Shown here: in pieces, positions 25,029-34,271 of the stretch
How positions within the stretch are numbered: the stretch's first letter is position 1
Layout: every line of letters begins with the position of its first letter
Position numbers and translations under genes: made by a program
From: Chryseobacterium gleum
GTDB lineage: Bacteria; Bacteroidota; Bacteroidia; Flavobacteriales; Weeksellaceae
Length of the DNA: 64,000 nucleotides
Assembly (NCBI RefSeq): GCF_900636535.1
Contig: NZ_LR134289.1
Location: forward strand, 2,418,001-2,482,000
Direction: 5' to 3'
Notes under the pieces: model-generated
What the model saw: the letters and a program-made list of their open reading frames with translations, nothing else
Databases searched by the model: none
Told to the model about the DNA's origin: nothing

Positions 25029-25863
25029 TTTTAATAATTTGGTTAAATGTAACAAACTTATAGTTATTCTCTTTCAACAATTGAATCAGTTTATGCATTT
25101 TATTTTCAACGCTTTTCCTTCCCTGATTAAATCTGATTTTTGTTTTAAAATCTGTATTTTCCGGAACAGTAATATTATAATTTTTTGAAAATTCAAATGG
25201 ATGGATATAAAAGAAATAATGTTGATTTTTTTTAAAATATTTTTTCAGGAGCATTTTCGTCAGTGCCCAGGGAAAAATTCTTAAATATCCTCCACCTGAA
25301 ACCGGCAGATTTTTTCCCAGCACTTCTACAGTAGAAGCTTCAAACTCATAAAATGATTCTTTCTTATATATTGTTGGGTGAAATTCTTCAAAATCATCGA
25401 GATTAATACTTCCATATAAGTCATGGGCATCAAATTTTATTTTACTTGAGTCAAATGAAAAGCCTAATTCTCTTAAAATCTCCAACCGAGGCCTATCTAA
25501 ACTAAAACATGGAGCTCTGTATCCATCTACTTCAAGCCCTGTAAATTCTCTGAATGAATCAATCCCTTTTACTGTGTCTTCTCTAAACCCATCAAGACTA
25601 AGCTGAAGAGGTCTTTTATGGGCATATGAGTGAAGACAAATTTCATGGCCTTTAGCTTTTATATATTTAATCTTATCTTTTAAAACTTCTACAAGTTCTC
25701 CTACAATAAAAAAGGTAGTTTTAATATCATATTGATCTAAAATATCCAGGTAAATATCTAATCCATCTAAAGTTGACTGATTCAACTCACATTCTTCTTT
25801 TGTAAAATAGTCCAGATGATACCATTCTTCTACATCCATACTAAGCACAGCATACTTATTCAT
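25018..25863 (-). CDS. Polysaccharide deacetylase (NodB-fold)
   Basis: 281 residues. N-terminal SMDVEEW with the catalytic D10, and the metal pair H78/H82 in HSYAHKR. YRAPCFSLD is the arginine-containing motif, and the second half ends with FFYIHPFEF, the usual last motif. This form (MDVEEW) is seen in deacetylases tied to exopolysaccharide systems. It has no signal peptide, so it acts in the cytosol or on lipid-linked sugar at the inner face. The start overlaps the stop of the formyltransferase gene by 4 bases (ATGA), so the two are translationally coupled. Confidence 0.88.
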   Translation of the reverse strand: MNKYAVLSMDVEEWYHLDYFTKEECELNQSTLDGLDIYLDILDQYDIKTTFFIVGELVEVLKDKIKYIKAKGHEICLHSYAHKRPLQLSLDGFREDTVKGIDSFREFTGLEVDGYRAPCFSLDRPRLEILRELGFSFDSSKIKFDAHDLYGSINLDDFEEFHPTIYKKESFYEFEASTVEVLGKNLPVSGGGYLRIFPWALTKMLLKKYFKKNQHYFFYIHPFEFSKNYNITVPENTDFKTKIRFNQGRKSVENKMHKLIQLLKENNYKFVTFNQIIKNEG

Positions 25864-26642
25864 ATTAATTTTCCTCCGTTTTTAGTAAAGTCTTGAAATT
25901 GGTCAACCGTAGGCCAGGTAAAATAACTGCCTTTTTCAGCAAAATTCTCTTTAACGCTAATATTAGAATTTTGAATATCACGAATGGTTTTACACATTAG
26001 ATTTCCACCGATTTCTTTGCTTTTTAAAATTAAAGAAAACATAGTTTCATTAGGAGAAATCTGTATCTCCTGTTGATTTAAGATGGCTCCGTTATCAATT
26101 TTTGAATCCATATAATGTACTGTAGCTCCTGTTGTTTTTTCTTTTTTATACAGTGTCCAAAAACTAGGCATTACTCCTGCATAATGGGGTAAATATGAAC
26201 AATGCAAATTGATACACCCATGCTTAGGGATCTTCAACAAAGTTTCTTTAAATACCACAGGTGCAGAGTAGGATACAATAAGGTCCGGCTGTAAAGTTTT
26301 TACCTCTTCTAAGAATTCTGCTGAGTTAGGATTTTTTATTCTTTCAAATTGTATATTGTATCGTCCGGAAACTGCTTTCAGACTTTTGGGCTTGATAGCA
26401 AGTTTGTAAGACGTGAAGATATCTATACTATTCAAGACCTTGGCCGAAATTACTTTCATACCCATTTTTACAGTCTGCAGTAATCCAAAACCTTTAATAA
26501 AGTAAGATTTCTTGTTAACGAGACTGTAATTAGAGTCAATATCTATTACTTTTAAAAGTTCCACATTCTCCAGACGCAGAATCTTTTCTATATTTTTGGG
26601 AACAACAAAGGAATCCTCCTGAGTAATTATTATTATTTTCAT
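25860..26642 (-). CDS. Formyltransferase-family protein (probable sugar N-formyltransferase)
   Basis: 260 residues with the methionyl-tRNA formyltransferase-like catalytic core: the N-H pair in INLHCSYLPHYAGVMPSFW and the aspartate in TVHYMDSKIDNGAIL. It lacks the C-terminal tRNA-binding domain of Fmt and has an N-terminal region unlike Fmt. Such proteins in surface glycan loci usually formylate an amino sugar from N10-formyltetrahydrofolate. The coupled deacetylase gene next door could provide the free amine. The acceptor sugar is not known. Confidence 0.8.
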   Translation of the reverse strand: MKIIIITQEDSFVVPKNIEKILRLENVELLKVIDIDSNYSLVNKKSYFIKGFGLLQTVKMGMKVISAKVLNSIDIFTSYKLAIKPKSLKAVSGRYNIQFERIKNPNSAEFLEEVKTLQPDLIVSYSAPVVFKETLLKIPKHGCINLHCSYLPHYAGVMPSFWTLYKKEKTTGATVHYMDSKIDNGAILNQQEIQISPNETMFSLILKSKEIGGNLMCKTIRDIQNSNISVKENFAEKGSYFTWPTVDQFQDFTKNGGKLI

Positions 26643-26655
26643 CGTTGTTTTTTGA

Positions 26656-27900
26656 TTAGCTATTTATTACACTGTTGATGTGTTCATAATATTTTTCAGT
26701 AACTTTTTCTTTGGTATAATCTTTCTGTACCATATTAAATCCTTTCTCCCCCATTTGCTTCAGCTTATTTCTATGATTCAATACGTCCTGCAGTACATTA
26801 AATAACTCTTCATTAACATTATTCGACGAATTTTCAATCAAAAACGCAGCATCTGTATTTTCCAGCAAATCATATAGCGGTGTATTCTTATTACTGATTA
26901 CCAGTAAAGGTTTTTTACAGGCCATAATGGTATATACTTTTGAGGGAAGACCATCTTTTTCCAATTTTTTATTCATAAAGATAAAATGCAGATCTGCATA
27001 ATTAATCATATGAGGGATTGTCTCTCTCGCCTGATAATCAATTAAACTTATATTATCCAGCTTATGTGTTTCAATTTGTGCCTTAAGCCATGATCTGCAG
27101 GCTCCATCTCCAATAACAAAATAACTGACAGGCATTCCTTTTGTTTTTTTTGCAATTTCTATAAGCGGAATCCAGTCCTGTGCAAAACCAATATTCCCGG
27201 CATACATTACTTTCAAATTATCACTGGCCGGAAATAATTGAGCGTTAACTACCGGATGTTCTATTGGATGATAAAGTTCCGTATCTACAAAATTAGCAAT
27301 AATCTCAATTTTATCAGGATTTTCAACTCTTGGAATCAATGTATTTTTAAAATTCTGATCAATCGTTACCAATGAATCTGAGTGTCTATAAACAAATTTT
27401 TCAAGCTTTTTAAGAATATTTAAAACAAACTGAGATTTCATTTTGCCCTGGTTCACAAAAAAGTCAGGATAAATTTCCTGAACGTTATAGATAAACTTCG
27501 CCTTTTTCAGTTTTGCCAATGCAATAGATACTATCGCAATAGTAAGAGGTGGTGAAGGACTGATGATAACATCAACATTTTTAATCCGCATTCCAAGAAA
27601 AAACGATAGTAAATGCCAGTAAATCATCATAAATCCTCTTAAAAGAACACTCTCATATTTTTTCTGAGGCACATGATATACTTTGATACCTTTATAATTA
27701 CTGGAATAATAAAGGCCTAGAAATCTTTTTTTAAATTTTGTTTTGCTCTGATCAACCTTGTTATAATGCGGCATGGTTGAAAGAACTTCTACTTCAAAGC
27801 CGTTCTCTTTTAAATTATATGCAATATCATTATAAAGATAAGCGGTAGAAACAGCATCTGGAGCAAAAACAATACTGTGGATGAGTACTTTTTTAGCCAT
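26656..27900 (-). CDS. Glycosyltransferase family 4 (WbuB-like, probable L-FucNAc transferase)
   Basis: 414 residues, GT-B fold. The N-terminal half opens with VLIHSIVFAPDAVSTAYLYNDIAYNL. The donor-binding half has MYAGNIGFAQDWIPLIEIAK, YFVIGDGACRSWL and KLEKDGLPSKVYTIMACKKPLL, the E-x7-E region of GT4. In many O-antigen loci a WbuB-type transferase directly follows the UDP-L-FucNAc genes, as it does here after fnlC (3 bases apart). The L-FucNAc assignment rests on that order. Confidence 0.85.
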   Translation of the reverse strand: MAKKVLIHSIVFAPDAVSTAYLYNDIAYNLKENGFEVEVLSTMPHYNKVDQSKTKFKKRFLGLYYSSNYKGIKVYHVPQKKYESVLLRGFMMIYWHLLSFFLGMRIKNVDVIISPSPPLTIAIVSIALAKLKKAKFIYNVQEIYPDFFVNQGKMKSQFVLNILKKLEKFVYRHSDSLVTIDQNFKNTLIPRVENPDKIEIIANFVDTELYHPIEHPVVNAQLFPASDNLKVMYAGNIGFAQDWIPLIEIAKKTKGMPVSYFVIGDGACRSWLKAQIETHKLDNISLIDYQARETIPHMINYADLHFIFMNKKLEKDGLPSKVYTIMACKKPLLVISNKNTPLYDLLENTDAAFLIENSSNNVNEELFNVLQDVLNHRNKLKQMGEKGFNMVQKDYTKEKVTEKYYEHINSVINS

Positions 27901-27903
27901 AAT

Positions 27904-29040
27904 TTATTTTCTCCAGACTACTCTGTTTACATAATCCGTATAACTAAGGATAATTCTTACCATCTTCTCAGAAACATTTGGCATAGAATAATCTGATACC
28001 GGTCTGTAATTTCTTTCCTTACCTGTTTTTTGCTGCTGAAGCTGAACCAGTCCCTGTAAAATTCTTTCGGGAGATAAACCTACCATCATTACTGATGCTT
28101 CTTCCATTGCTTCAGGTCTTTCATGTGCTTCTCTGATATTAAGCGCTCTGAAATTTAGAATCGAAGATTCCTCCGAGATCGTGCCCGAATCTGATAATAC
28201 GGCATAACTTCTCATTTGAAGTGCGTTATAATCATGAAAACCCAGAGGTTTTAGAAACTGTACTTCAGGTCTTACAGATATCTTCATTTTATCAATCATA
28301 TTTCTCGTCCTTGGATGAGTAGAAACAATGATTGGGTATCCGAATTTTTCTGCAATTGCATTAAGGCTTTCCATCAATCCCAGAAAATTCTTTTCAGAGT
28401 TTATATTTTCTTCTCTGTGTGATGAAACTACAAAATATTTTCCTTCTTCCAGATTTAATCTTTTCAGCACATCAGAGCTTTCTATCTGTGGTAAATAATG
28501 ATTTAAAACCTCAAACATCGGAGATCCTGTTTTGATAATTCTGTCTGCAGGTAATCCTTCTTTTAACAAATATTCACGGGCTATATCAGAATAGGTAAGG
28601 TTGATGTCTGATGTATGATCAACAATTTTACGGTTTGTTTCCTCCGGTACTCTCTGGTCAAAGCACCTGTTACCAGCTTCCATATGGAAAATAGGAATTT
28701 GTCTTTTTTTAGCTGGAATTGCACAGAGACATGAGTTGGTATCTCCTAAAACAAGGAAAGCATCTGGCTGCAATTCTTCTAAAAGCGGATCAATTTTGAT
28801 CAGGATATTCCCAACTGTTTCTGTAGCCGATTTCCCTGCTGCTTCCAGAAAATAATCGGGTTTTCTTAATCCAAGATCTTCAAAGAAAATCTGGTTAAGC
28901 TCATAATCGTAATTCTGCCCTGTATGGACAATGATATGTTCTATAGCTTCGGATGCATCCAATGCTGATAATACTCTTGATAATCTAATGATTTCCGGCC
29001 GTGTTCCCACGACTGTCATTACTTTTAATTTTTTCATCAT
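27904..29040 (-). CDS. fnlC: UDP-N-acetylglucosamine 2-epimerase family, probable UDP-L-FucNAc synthase
   Basis: 378 residues. Motifs of non-hydrolysing UDP-GlcNAc 2-epimerases: VVGTRPEIIRL, VHTGQNYDYELNQIFF, VLGDTNSCL, HMEAGNRCFDQRVPEETNR, TSHREEN (as SSHREENI) and SDSGTISEES. With fnlA and fnlB in the same operon the likely reaction is the last step to UDP-L-FucNAc (as CapG/WbjD), not ManNAc formation. The start overlaps the preceding membrane protein gene by 56 bases, which is long for this locus; later in-frame starts at M2 or M8 (29037, 29019) would shorten this. Confidence 0.9.
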   Translation of the reverse strand: MMKKLKVMTVVGTRPEIIRLSRVLSALDASEAIEHIIVHTGQNYDYELNQIFFEDLGLRKPDYFLEAAGKSATETVGNILIKIDPLLEELQPDAFLVLGDTNSCLCAIPAKKRQIPIFHMEAGNRCFDQRVPEETNRKIVDHTSDINLTYSDIAREYLLKEGLPADRIIKTGSPMFEVLNHYLPQIESSDVLKRLNLEEGKYFVVSSHREENINSEKNFLGLMESLNAIAEKFGYPIIVSTHPRTRNMIDKMKISVRPEVQFLKPLGFHDYNALQMRSYAVLSDSGTISEESSILNFRALNIREAHERPEAMEEASVMMVGLSPERILQGLVQLQQQKTGKERNYRPVSDYSMPNVSEKMVRIILSYTDYVNRVVWRK

Positions 29041-30208
29041 TACAAAATAAAATTATTGATATAAATACCGTTGAAAAAGTCCAGAATTCCAAGTTGGCAA
29101 AGAGACTGTAGGAAGTCAGGACAAGAACAAAATATTGTATAAAAAACAAAATAAATGGTAAGTAGTATCTATTCTTACTAATAAAATTCAACCTGAACTT
29201 CCATAAATCTTTAAAATAAAAAAAGAACAGAATGATCCCGACAATCCCCATACTCATCAGAACTTCTACAAAAATATTATGCGGATACAGTCCATCTTCA
29301 AATAAAATACGTCCTCCAAAAGGTATATTATTTTTAAAAACATTCCAGCCTTTTGCTAAGTAATATGACCTTCCGGATCCTCCTCCTTCAAAAATAGCAC
29401 TATACATTCTTTCAACAAACTCAAAATTAGCTAAATATGTCTTATTTAAAGCATATATACCTATAATAAAAAGAAGGGTAGCAAGCATTAATGTCAACCA
29501 GTATTTCAATTTATTAACATACAATAATATTATAAATAAAATAATAAAAGCAGCCAGCATAGGGCTTCTTGCGGAGGAACTAAATACAGTAAAGGCCCCT
29601 ATAAGTATCCCTAAAACAGGTTTAATCTTTTGAGATGAAATAAAATAATAATACACTGATATTATCAATAAAGATAAGCCATAATGTCCGGTACTAATAT
29701 AATATCCTGCAAATATCCCACTTGATTTTTCAAAAGCCTGGAAAACAATTATGGTATATATACAGCTTATTCCTAATATAATTAATAAAAAATTAAATAT
29801 TAAGCTGTTCAGCTTCACCACAATTTCTTTTGAAAAACTGATACTTAAAACAGCAATATAAGGTATCAGATTCAAACCAATAATTCTGATATAAATCTGC
29901 TGTTCATTATTTAATGTTTTCTGTAGATAAGTATCTGTTTTAAAGCTATAAACTGCCTTTATAAAATAGAACAACCAAAAAAGAATCGTAAAAACAACGG
30001 TGGTTTTCCTTTTCTTTATCGTGTCAAAGTTTACATAAATGATGTAAAAACTTATAAAGAGCAGAATAACACGAAAAGGAACCGAAAATAGTGTATTCGG
30101 GGCATTAAAAGGAACTGCGAGTGAGTAGAAAAAGATATACCCAAAAGTCAGAAAAAAAATAAAAATATACTCAATATAATTTTTCTTTATCGTGATCATA
30201 TTAGACAT
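28985..30208 (-). CDS. O-antigen polymerase/ligase family membrane protein
   Basis: 407 residues with ten to twelve predicted helices and a loop near residues 270-320 (GGGSGRSYYLAKGWNVFKNN, PFGGRILFEDGLYPHNIFVEVLMSMG) that matches the Wzy_C/WaaL pattern. It could be the polymerase (Wzy) or a ligase that moves the glycan to an acceptor. A second protein of the same type is at 38761-39939. The C-terminal 18 codons overlap fnlC. Confidence 0.82.
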   Translation of the reverse strand: MSNMITIKKNYIEYIFIFFLTFGYIFFYSLAVPFNAPNTLFSVPFRVILLFISFYIIYVNFDTIKKRKTTVVFTILFWLFYFIKAVYSFKTDTYLQKTLNNEQQIYIRIIGLNLIPYIAVLSISFSKEIVVKLNSLIFNFLLIILGISCIYTIIVFQAFEKSSGIFAGYYISTGHYGLSLLIISVYYYFISSQKIKPVLGILIGAFTVFSSSARSPMLAAFIILFIILLYVNKLKYWLTLMLATLLFIIGIYALNKTYLANFEFVERMYSAIFEGGGSGRSYYLAKGWNVFKNNIPFGGRILFEDGLYPHNIFVEVLMSMGIVGIILFFFYFKDLWKFRLNFISKNRYYLPFILFFIQYFVLVLTSYSLFANLEFWTFSTVFISIILFCNDEKIKSNDSRGNTAGNH

Positions 30209-31319
30209 TTAAAAAGTAAGTATCCGCATCTTCCGGATTAAATGGTTCATTGATCCAAAAAATAGTATAGAGCTCTTCATTACCTATATTTTTAATATTG
30301 TGGGTATACCAGATAGGCATATCTACATAAGCAGGCTCATTACCATCCAGATAAAAATCCAGTACTTCCTCTGTATCTATTTTTCTTAACTGTATTAACG
30401 CCTGTCCCTTAATAACTGCAAATCTTTCTATTTTTCTGGTATGGAAATGATTTCCTCTTGTAATTCCGGGAACTGTTGTAGAGAAAGAACACTGCCCCCC
30501 GATCCCTAGACGAACTACTTCTACAAAAGCACCTCTTGGATCTACATGCTGTGTAAATTTTACAGGATAATGATTTTTAATATCAAAATAACATCTGAAA
30601 GTATTGAACAGGTTTAAATCAAACTTGGTTTTTAATTCCGGAATTTCTCCGTTTTCAAAATAAAGCTTCTTATAGTAATTTAATTTTTCCAGTACTTCTG
30701 AAACTTTATTGACAGAAGTATGGGAAACTTCATACAATTCATCGGTTTGACCTTTATATATATTATCTATAATTTCCTGAACGAGTTCTCCTACATAAAT
30801 AAGTCTCACTTCTCCGTCAATATCAATACCTGGAGTTTCACCGTGAGTAAGTTTATGACAGAAAGTTGCAATGAAAGAATTATAATTTGGTTTCCCAAAA
30901 GGTCCGAAAACATTCGGAATTACCAGTCCTGTAAAGATGCCTCCGGATTTTTTTGCCCATTCTGAAAACAATTCTCTGCCTTCTTTCTTAGACTTTCCGT
31001 ATAAATTATCTTTTTCTTCCTGAGAAGAGGATGAAAACAGAACATGAGCTTTTGATCCGGTTCTTTCTAAAGAAGCTATCAATTCTTTAACTAAATTGAT
31101 ATTATTTTCAAAAATAACCTCTGGATCCGGATGACGATTCATGGCTGCTAAATGTACAATAACATCACATTGCTCCACAAAATGGTCTAATTTCTCCGGG
31201 TTATTAAAAAATTCCTTTTTAAATTCGATTCTTTCAAATTCTTCCGGTTTTAACCCTAAAGTATTATATAAATGAGATCCTACAAACCCATTCTGTCCCG
31301 TAATTCCTATTCTTTTCAT
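30201..31319 (-). CDS. fnlB: UDP-2-acetamido-2,6-dideoxy sugar epimerase/reductase (CapF/WbjC type)
   Basis: 372 residues in two domains. The N-terminal SDR (GITGQNGFVGSHL at 4-16; Y-x-x-x-K in LYGKSKKEG) covers about 1-245. The C-terminal cupin of about 120 residues holds the metal-type motif GNHFHTRKIERFAVIKG. This SDR-cupin fusion is specific to CapF/FnlB, which makes UDP-L-TalNAc (pneumosamine) on the way to UDP-L-FucNAc. It overlaps the following membrane protein gene by 8 bases and follows the small cupin gene by 1 base. Confidence 0.93.
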   Translation of the reverse strand: MKRIGITGQNGFVGSHLYNTLGLKPEEFERIEFKKEFFNNPEKLDHFVEQCDVIVHLAAMNRHPDPEVIFENNINLVKELIASLERTGSKAHVLFSSSSQEEKDNLYGKSKKEGRELFSEWAKKSGGIFTGLVIPNVFGPFGKPNYNSFIATFCHKLTHGETPGIDIDGEVRLIYVGELVQEIIDNIYKGQTDELYEVSHTSVNKVSEVLEKLNYYKKLYFENGEIPELKTKFDLNLFNTFRCYFDIKNHYPVKFTQHVDPRGAFVEVVRLGIGGQCSFSTTVPGITRGNHFHTRKIERFAVIKGQALIQLRKIDTEEVLDFYLDGNEPAYVDMPIWYTHNIKNIGNEELYTIFWINEPFNPEDADTYFLNV

Positions 31320-31320
31320 T

Positions 31321-31743
31321 TTATAAATTTTCGAAATAATCTATAGGGAAACGATAATCATCATCTATTTCTCCTAAAGAATAATTTGCCATTACTAATA
31401 ATTTTGATTCTTTTTCTCCGGATTGAATAGCACTTGCATAGCCTGCAGGAACATGGAGAACATCCATTTTATCGGCATCTAACTGATATTCTAAAATTTC
31501 TAATCCTTTGGAAGGCATAGACCAGTCATCAATTTTGATTAACCTTATAGTAAAACTTCCTGACAAAGCTGAAAACCAGCGTTGCTCAAACTTATGTCCT
31601 GTCCAGCCTCTGATAAACTGCGGATCAGTATTTTCTATATAGTAAATTCTTTTAATTTCAGAGGCATCAAAGCTATTATTAAAGAAAAGACTTCCTCTTT
31701 CATCCGAATATTTTCCTCCTATGAGAACCTCAGGTACATTCAT
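31321..31743 (-). CDS. Small cupin-fold sugar-modifying protein (WxcM/FdtA-like)
   Basis: 140 residues, one RmlC-like cupin domain: DERGSLFFNN, IKRIYYIENTDPQFIRGWTGHK, RWFSALSGSFTIRLIKID and VLHVPAGYASAI. The order resembles FdtA/QdtA ketoisomerases and WxcM-like proteins, but the usual HAH metal or active-site motif is GHK here, so the activity is uncertain. It sits between fnlA and fnlB, 1 base before fnlB and 15 bases after fnlA, which suggests work on an intermediate of that pathway. Confidence 0.8.
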   Translation of the reverse strand: MNVPEVLIGGKYSDERGSLFFNNSFDASEIKRIYYIENTDPQFIRGWTGHKFEQRWFSALSGSFTIRLIKIDDWSMPSKGLEILEYQLDADKMDVLHVPAGYASAIQSGEKESKLLVMANYSLGEIDDDYRFPIDYFENL

Positions 31744-31758
31744 TAGATTTTATTTTTA

Positions 31759-32793
31759 TTAATCTGGATATTGTAGTAGATCTTCTCCTAAAACTTCTTT
31801 ACGGATCAGAGGTAATTTTAATAACAGTTTCTTCATTCCTTCCACATCCTGCTGTTCTGTATTATGAGAATGATAGTCTTCTATTTTTGAGATATCCTCT
31901 ACCCCTTCTGAAAAAAACTGTGCATAATTCAGGTCTCTGTTATCAGCAGGAATTCTATAGAAATTTCCCATATCTTCGGCTTTTAACATTTCTTCACGGG
32001 TACATAGCGTTTCATATAGTTTTTCACCATGTCTTGTTCCTATTATTTTAATCTGATTTTCAGCCTTAAACATTTCCTTTAATGCCTGTGCCAGATCACC
32101 GATAGTTCCTGCCGGGGCTTTGTTGACAAACAAGTCTCCGGAATTACCATGTTCAAATGCAAATAATACAAGCTCCACCGCTTCTTCAAGAGACATTAAA
32201 AATCTGGTCATATTAGGATCCGTAACCGTTATCGGATCTCCATTTTTGATTTGCTTGATAAACAATGGAATCACAGATCCTCTTGAAGCCATTACATTCC
32301 CGTATCTTGTAAGACAAACAACAGTTTCTTCAAGGTTTCTGGATGCTGCTACGGCAACTTTTTCCATCATAGCTTTGGAAATCCCCATTGCATTAATTGG
32401 ATAGGCAGCCTTATCTGTGCTTAAACAGATCACTTTTTTCACTTTATTCCTAGCTGCTGCATCAATAACATTTTGTGTTCCTTCTACATTCGTCTTTACG
32501 GCCTGCATTGGAAAAAATTCACATGATGGAACCTGCTTCAGTGCTGCTGCATGAAAAACATAATCCACTCCTCTCATTGCAGGTTCAATACTGTTATAAT
32601 CTCTTACATCCCCTATATAAAATTTGAGTTTATCATTTTTAAACTGATTCCTCATATCATCCTGTTTTTTCTCATCACGAGAAAAAATCCTGATCTCTTT
32701 AAAGTGGTCTGTATTAATGAACTTTCTTAAAACAGCTGTCCCAAATGAGCCTGTTCCGCCTGTAATAAGAAGTATTTTATCTTTTATATGCAT
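31759..32793 (-). CDS. fnlA: UDP-GlcNAc C4,6-dehydratase/C5-epimerase (CapE/WbjB type)
   Basis: 344 residues from the ATG at 32793 (MHIKDKILLITGGTGSFG). Short cytosolic SDR without membrane helices. GGTGSFGTAV is the NAD-binding loop, YVFHAAALKQVP the family motif, and the catalytic segment reads STDKAAYPINAMGISKAMMEK, with methionine in place of the usual tyrosine as in other CapE/PseB relatives. It starts UDP-L-FucNAc synthesis from UDP-GlcNAc. A 92-base gap separates it from hisF2. Confidence 0.93.
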   Translation of the reverse strand: MHIKDKILLITGGTGSFGTAVLRKFINTDHFKEIRIFSRDEKKQDDMRNQFKNDKLKFYIGDVRDYNSIEPAMRGVDYVFHAAALKQVPSCEFFPMQAVKTNVEGTQNVIDAAARNKVKKVICLSTDKAAYPINAMGISKAMMEKVAVAASRNLEETVVCLTRYGNVMASRGSVIPLFIKQIKNGDPITVTDPNMTRFLMSLEEAVELVLFAFEHGNSGDLFVNKAPAGTIGDLAQALKEMFKAENQIKIIGTRHGEKLYETLCTREEMLKAEDMGNFYRIPADNRDLNYAQFFSEGVEDISKIEDYHSHNTEQQDVEGMKKLLLKLPLIRKEVLGEDLLQYPD

Positions 32794-32885
32794 AGTATTT
32801 TTTTTCCTTATCATATTGATAATTTCAAGAAAGCTTTAGGGAAACAAGCAGCAATCTCAGAAGAATTATTTCATATGATGATTAG

Positions 32886-33650
32886 TTATTTGTGTCTTAA
32901 TTTTTCTTTTTCTTCAAAGGAAGGATAGTTGATGAGTACAGCTTTATAAACTCCTTTAAATACAAATAAACTTCCCGCAGCAACACCTATGATACCGTGT
33001 TGATCTATTACCTGCTTTATGTCATTTAAAGATCCGGCTCCTCCTAAAACCGTAAGAGGCAATGAAATTTTCTCTCTTACTTTGTCTATTAATCCCATAT
33101 CATAGCCTTTCATTACGCCATCCTGATCAATTGAATTGATGATAATTTCTCCTGCCCCCAGTTTCTGAGCTTCTTCTGCAAATTTAAAAGGATTAATTCC
33201 AGTGGATTTTTTGCCATTGTGAGTGTAAACCTCGTATCCGCCAAATAATTTTTTCTTTACATCCAAAACAACGATAACACTTTGTGAACCTACTCTTTCG
33301 GCAATCTGAGTAATTAACTGAGGATTTTGAAGAACAGCAGAGGAAAGTGCAATTTTTTCTATTCCAAGTCCAAAAATTTTCTGGGCCTGCTCTACAGTTC
33401 TTACCCCGCCTCCATAGCAAAGGGGCATTCTGGATTGATTAGCAATTCTTTCAATCAGGCTATAGTTAGGTTCCAGCCCTTTTACAGTAGCGTCTATGTC
33501 AAATATAGCAAGTTCATCAACTTCTTTTTCATTGAAAATTCTTACTGCATTGATAGGATCTCCTACATATTTAGGATTCTTAAAATTGACTGTTTTTACA
33601 AGTCCATTATCTTGTATCAGAAGGGAAGGTATAATTCTGGGTCTTAACAT
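32886..33650 (-). CDS. HisF-like subunit for sugar amidation (WbuZ/HisF2)
   Basis: 254 residues, a (beta/alpha)8 barrel like HisF. In true HisF the N-terminal general acid lies in P-C-L-D-V; here the aligned segment is IPSLLIQDNGLVKTVNF, with leucine where HisF has that aspartate. The later aspartate is kept (VIVVLDVKKK). The change, and the neighbours hisH2 and wbuX, show this is the WbuZ type, which passes ammonia to the sugar amidotransferase rather than making imidazole glycerol phosphate. Confidence 0.88.
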   Translation of the reverse strand: MLRPRIIPSLLIQDNGLVKTVNFKNPKYVGDPINAVRIFNEKEVDELAIFDIDATVKGLEPNYSLIERIANQSRMPLCYGGGVRTVEQAQKIFGLGIEKIALSSAVLQNPQLITQIAERVGSQSVIVVLDVKKKLFGGYEVYTHNGKKSTGINPFKFAEEAQKLGAGEIIINSIDQDGVMKGYDMGLIDKVREKISLPLTVLGGAGSLNDIKQVIDQHGIIGVAAGSLFVFKGVYKAVLINYPSFEEKEKLRHK

Positions 33651-33656
33651 AGACTC

Positions 33657-34271
33657 TTAAAGTTTTGCAAAATTGTGTAACAAAATCTCACCGTAATGGT
33701 GACTTTTTTCCGGATGAAATTGTATTCCGAATTTATTTTCGTGATGGGCAGCAGAAGCAAATTCTCCTCCATATTCTGTAACCGCCATGATATCTTCACT
33801 ATTATTACATTCAAAATAATAAGTATGGAGGAAATAAAATATTGAATTATCCTGTAATCCTTCAAAAAGGCCTACATCTTTCACAGGTATCACGTCATTC
33901 CAGCCCATATGGGGTAATCTGGTTACCTGCTGAATTTTTGTTTCGTCAAATTTCTTAACAGTAGCATCAATCCATTTAAGGCCCTCCATGATTCCTTCAT
34001 CACTTCTATTTGCCATCATCTGCATTCCTACACAGATTCCAATAACTGGTATTTTTTGATTGAGAACCAGATCATCAAGCTTCTCTCTCATTCCTGAATT
34101 ATTCAGTTGAGTCATTGCATGATCGAAATGCCCTACGCCTGGCAGAATCAATTTTTGAGCTCCTTCTAAATCTTCTTTTGTTCTGGCAATTTTAACGGGT
34201 ACATCTACTCTTTTGTAAACATTCACAAAAGCATTGATGTTTCCTACACCGTAATCGATAATTGTAATCAT
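33657..34271 (-). CDS. HisH-like glutamine amidotransferase for sugar amidation (WbuY/HisH2)
   Basis: 204 residues, class I glutamine amidotransferase. Nucleophile cysteine in IGICVGMQMM, and the His-Glu pair in GIQFHPEKSHHYG. It releases ammonia from glutamine for the partner. It overlaps wbuX by 4 bases (ATGA) upstream and precedes hisF2 by 6 bases. Confidence 0.92.
   Translation of the reverse strand: MITIIDYGVGNINAFVNVYKRVDVPVKIARTKEDLEGAQKLILPGVGHFDHAMTQLNNSGMREKLDDLVLNQKIPVIGICVGMQMMANRSDEGIMEGLKWIDATVKKFDETKIQQVTRLPHMGWNDVIPVKDVGLFEGLQDNSIFYFLHTYYFECNNSEDIMAVTEYGGEFASAAHHENKFGIQFHPEKSHHYGEILLHNFAKL

Noticed and set aside
27904..29040. UDP-GlcNAc 2-epimerase as WecB for ManNAc or WbpI for the uronic acid pathway
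   Set aside because: Its place directly after fnlB and before a WbuB-like gene fits FnlC better; this remains an inference from gene order.
32886..34271. HisF and HisH as histidine biosynthesis enzymes
   Set aside because: No other his genes are near, the HisF general acid is missing, and the sugar amidotransferase partner is adjacent.
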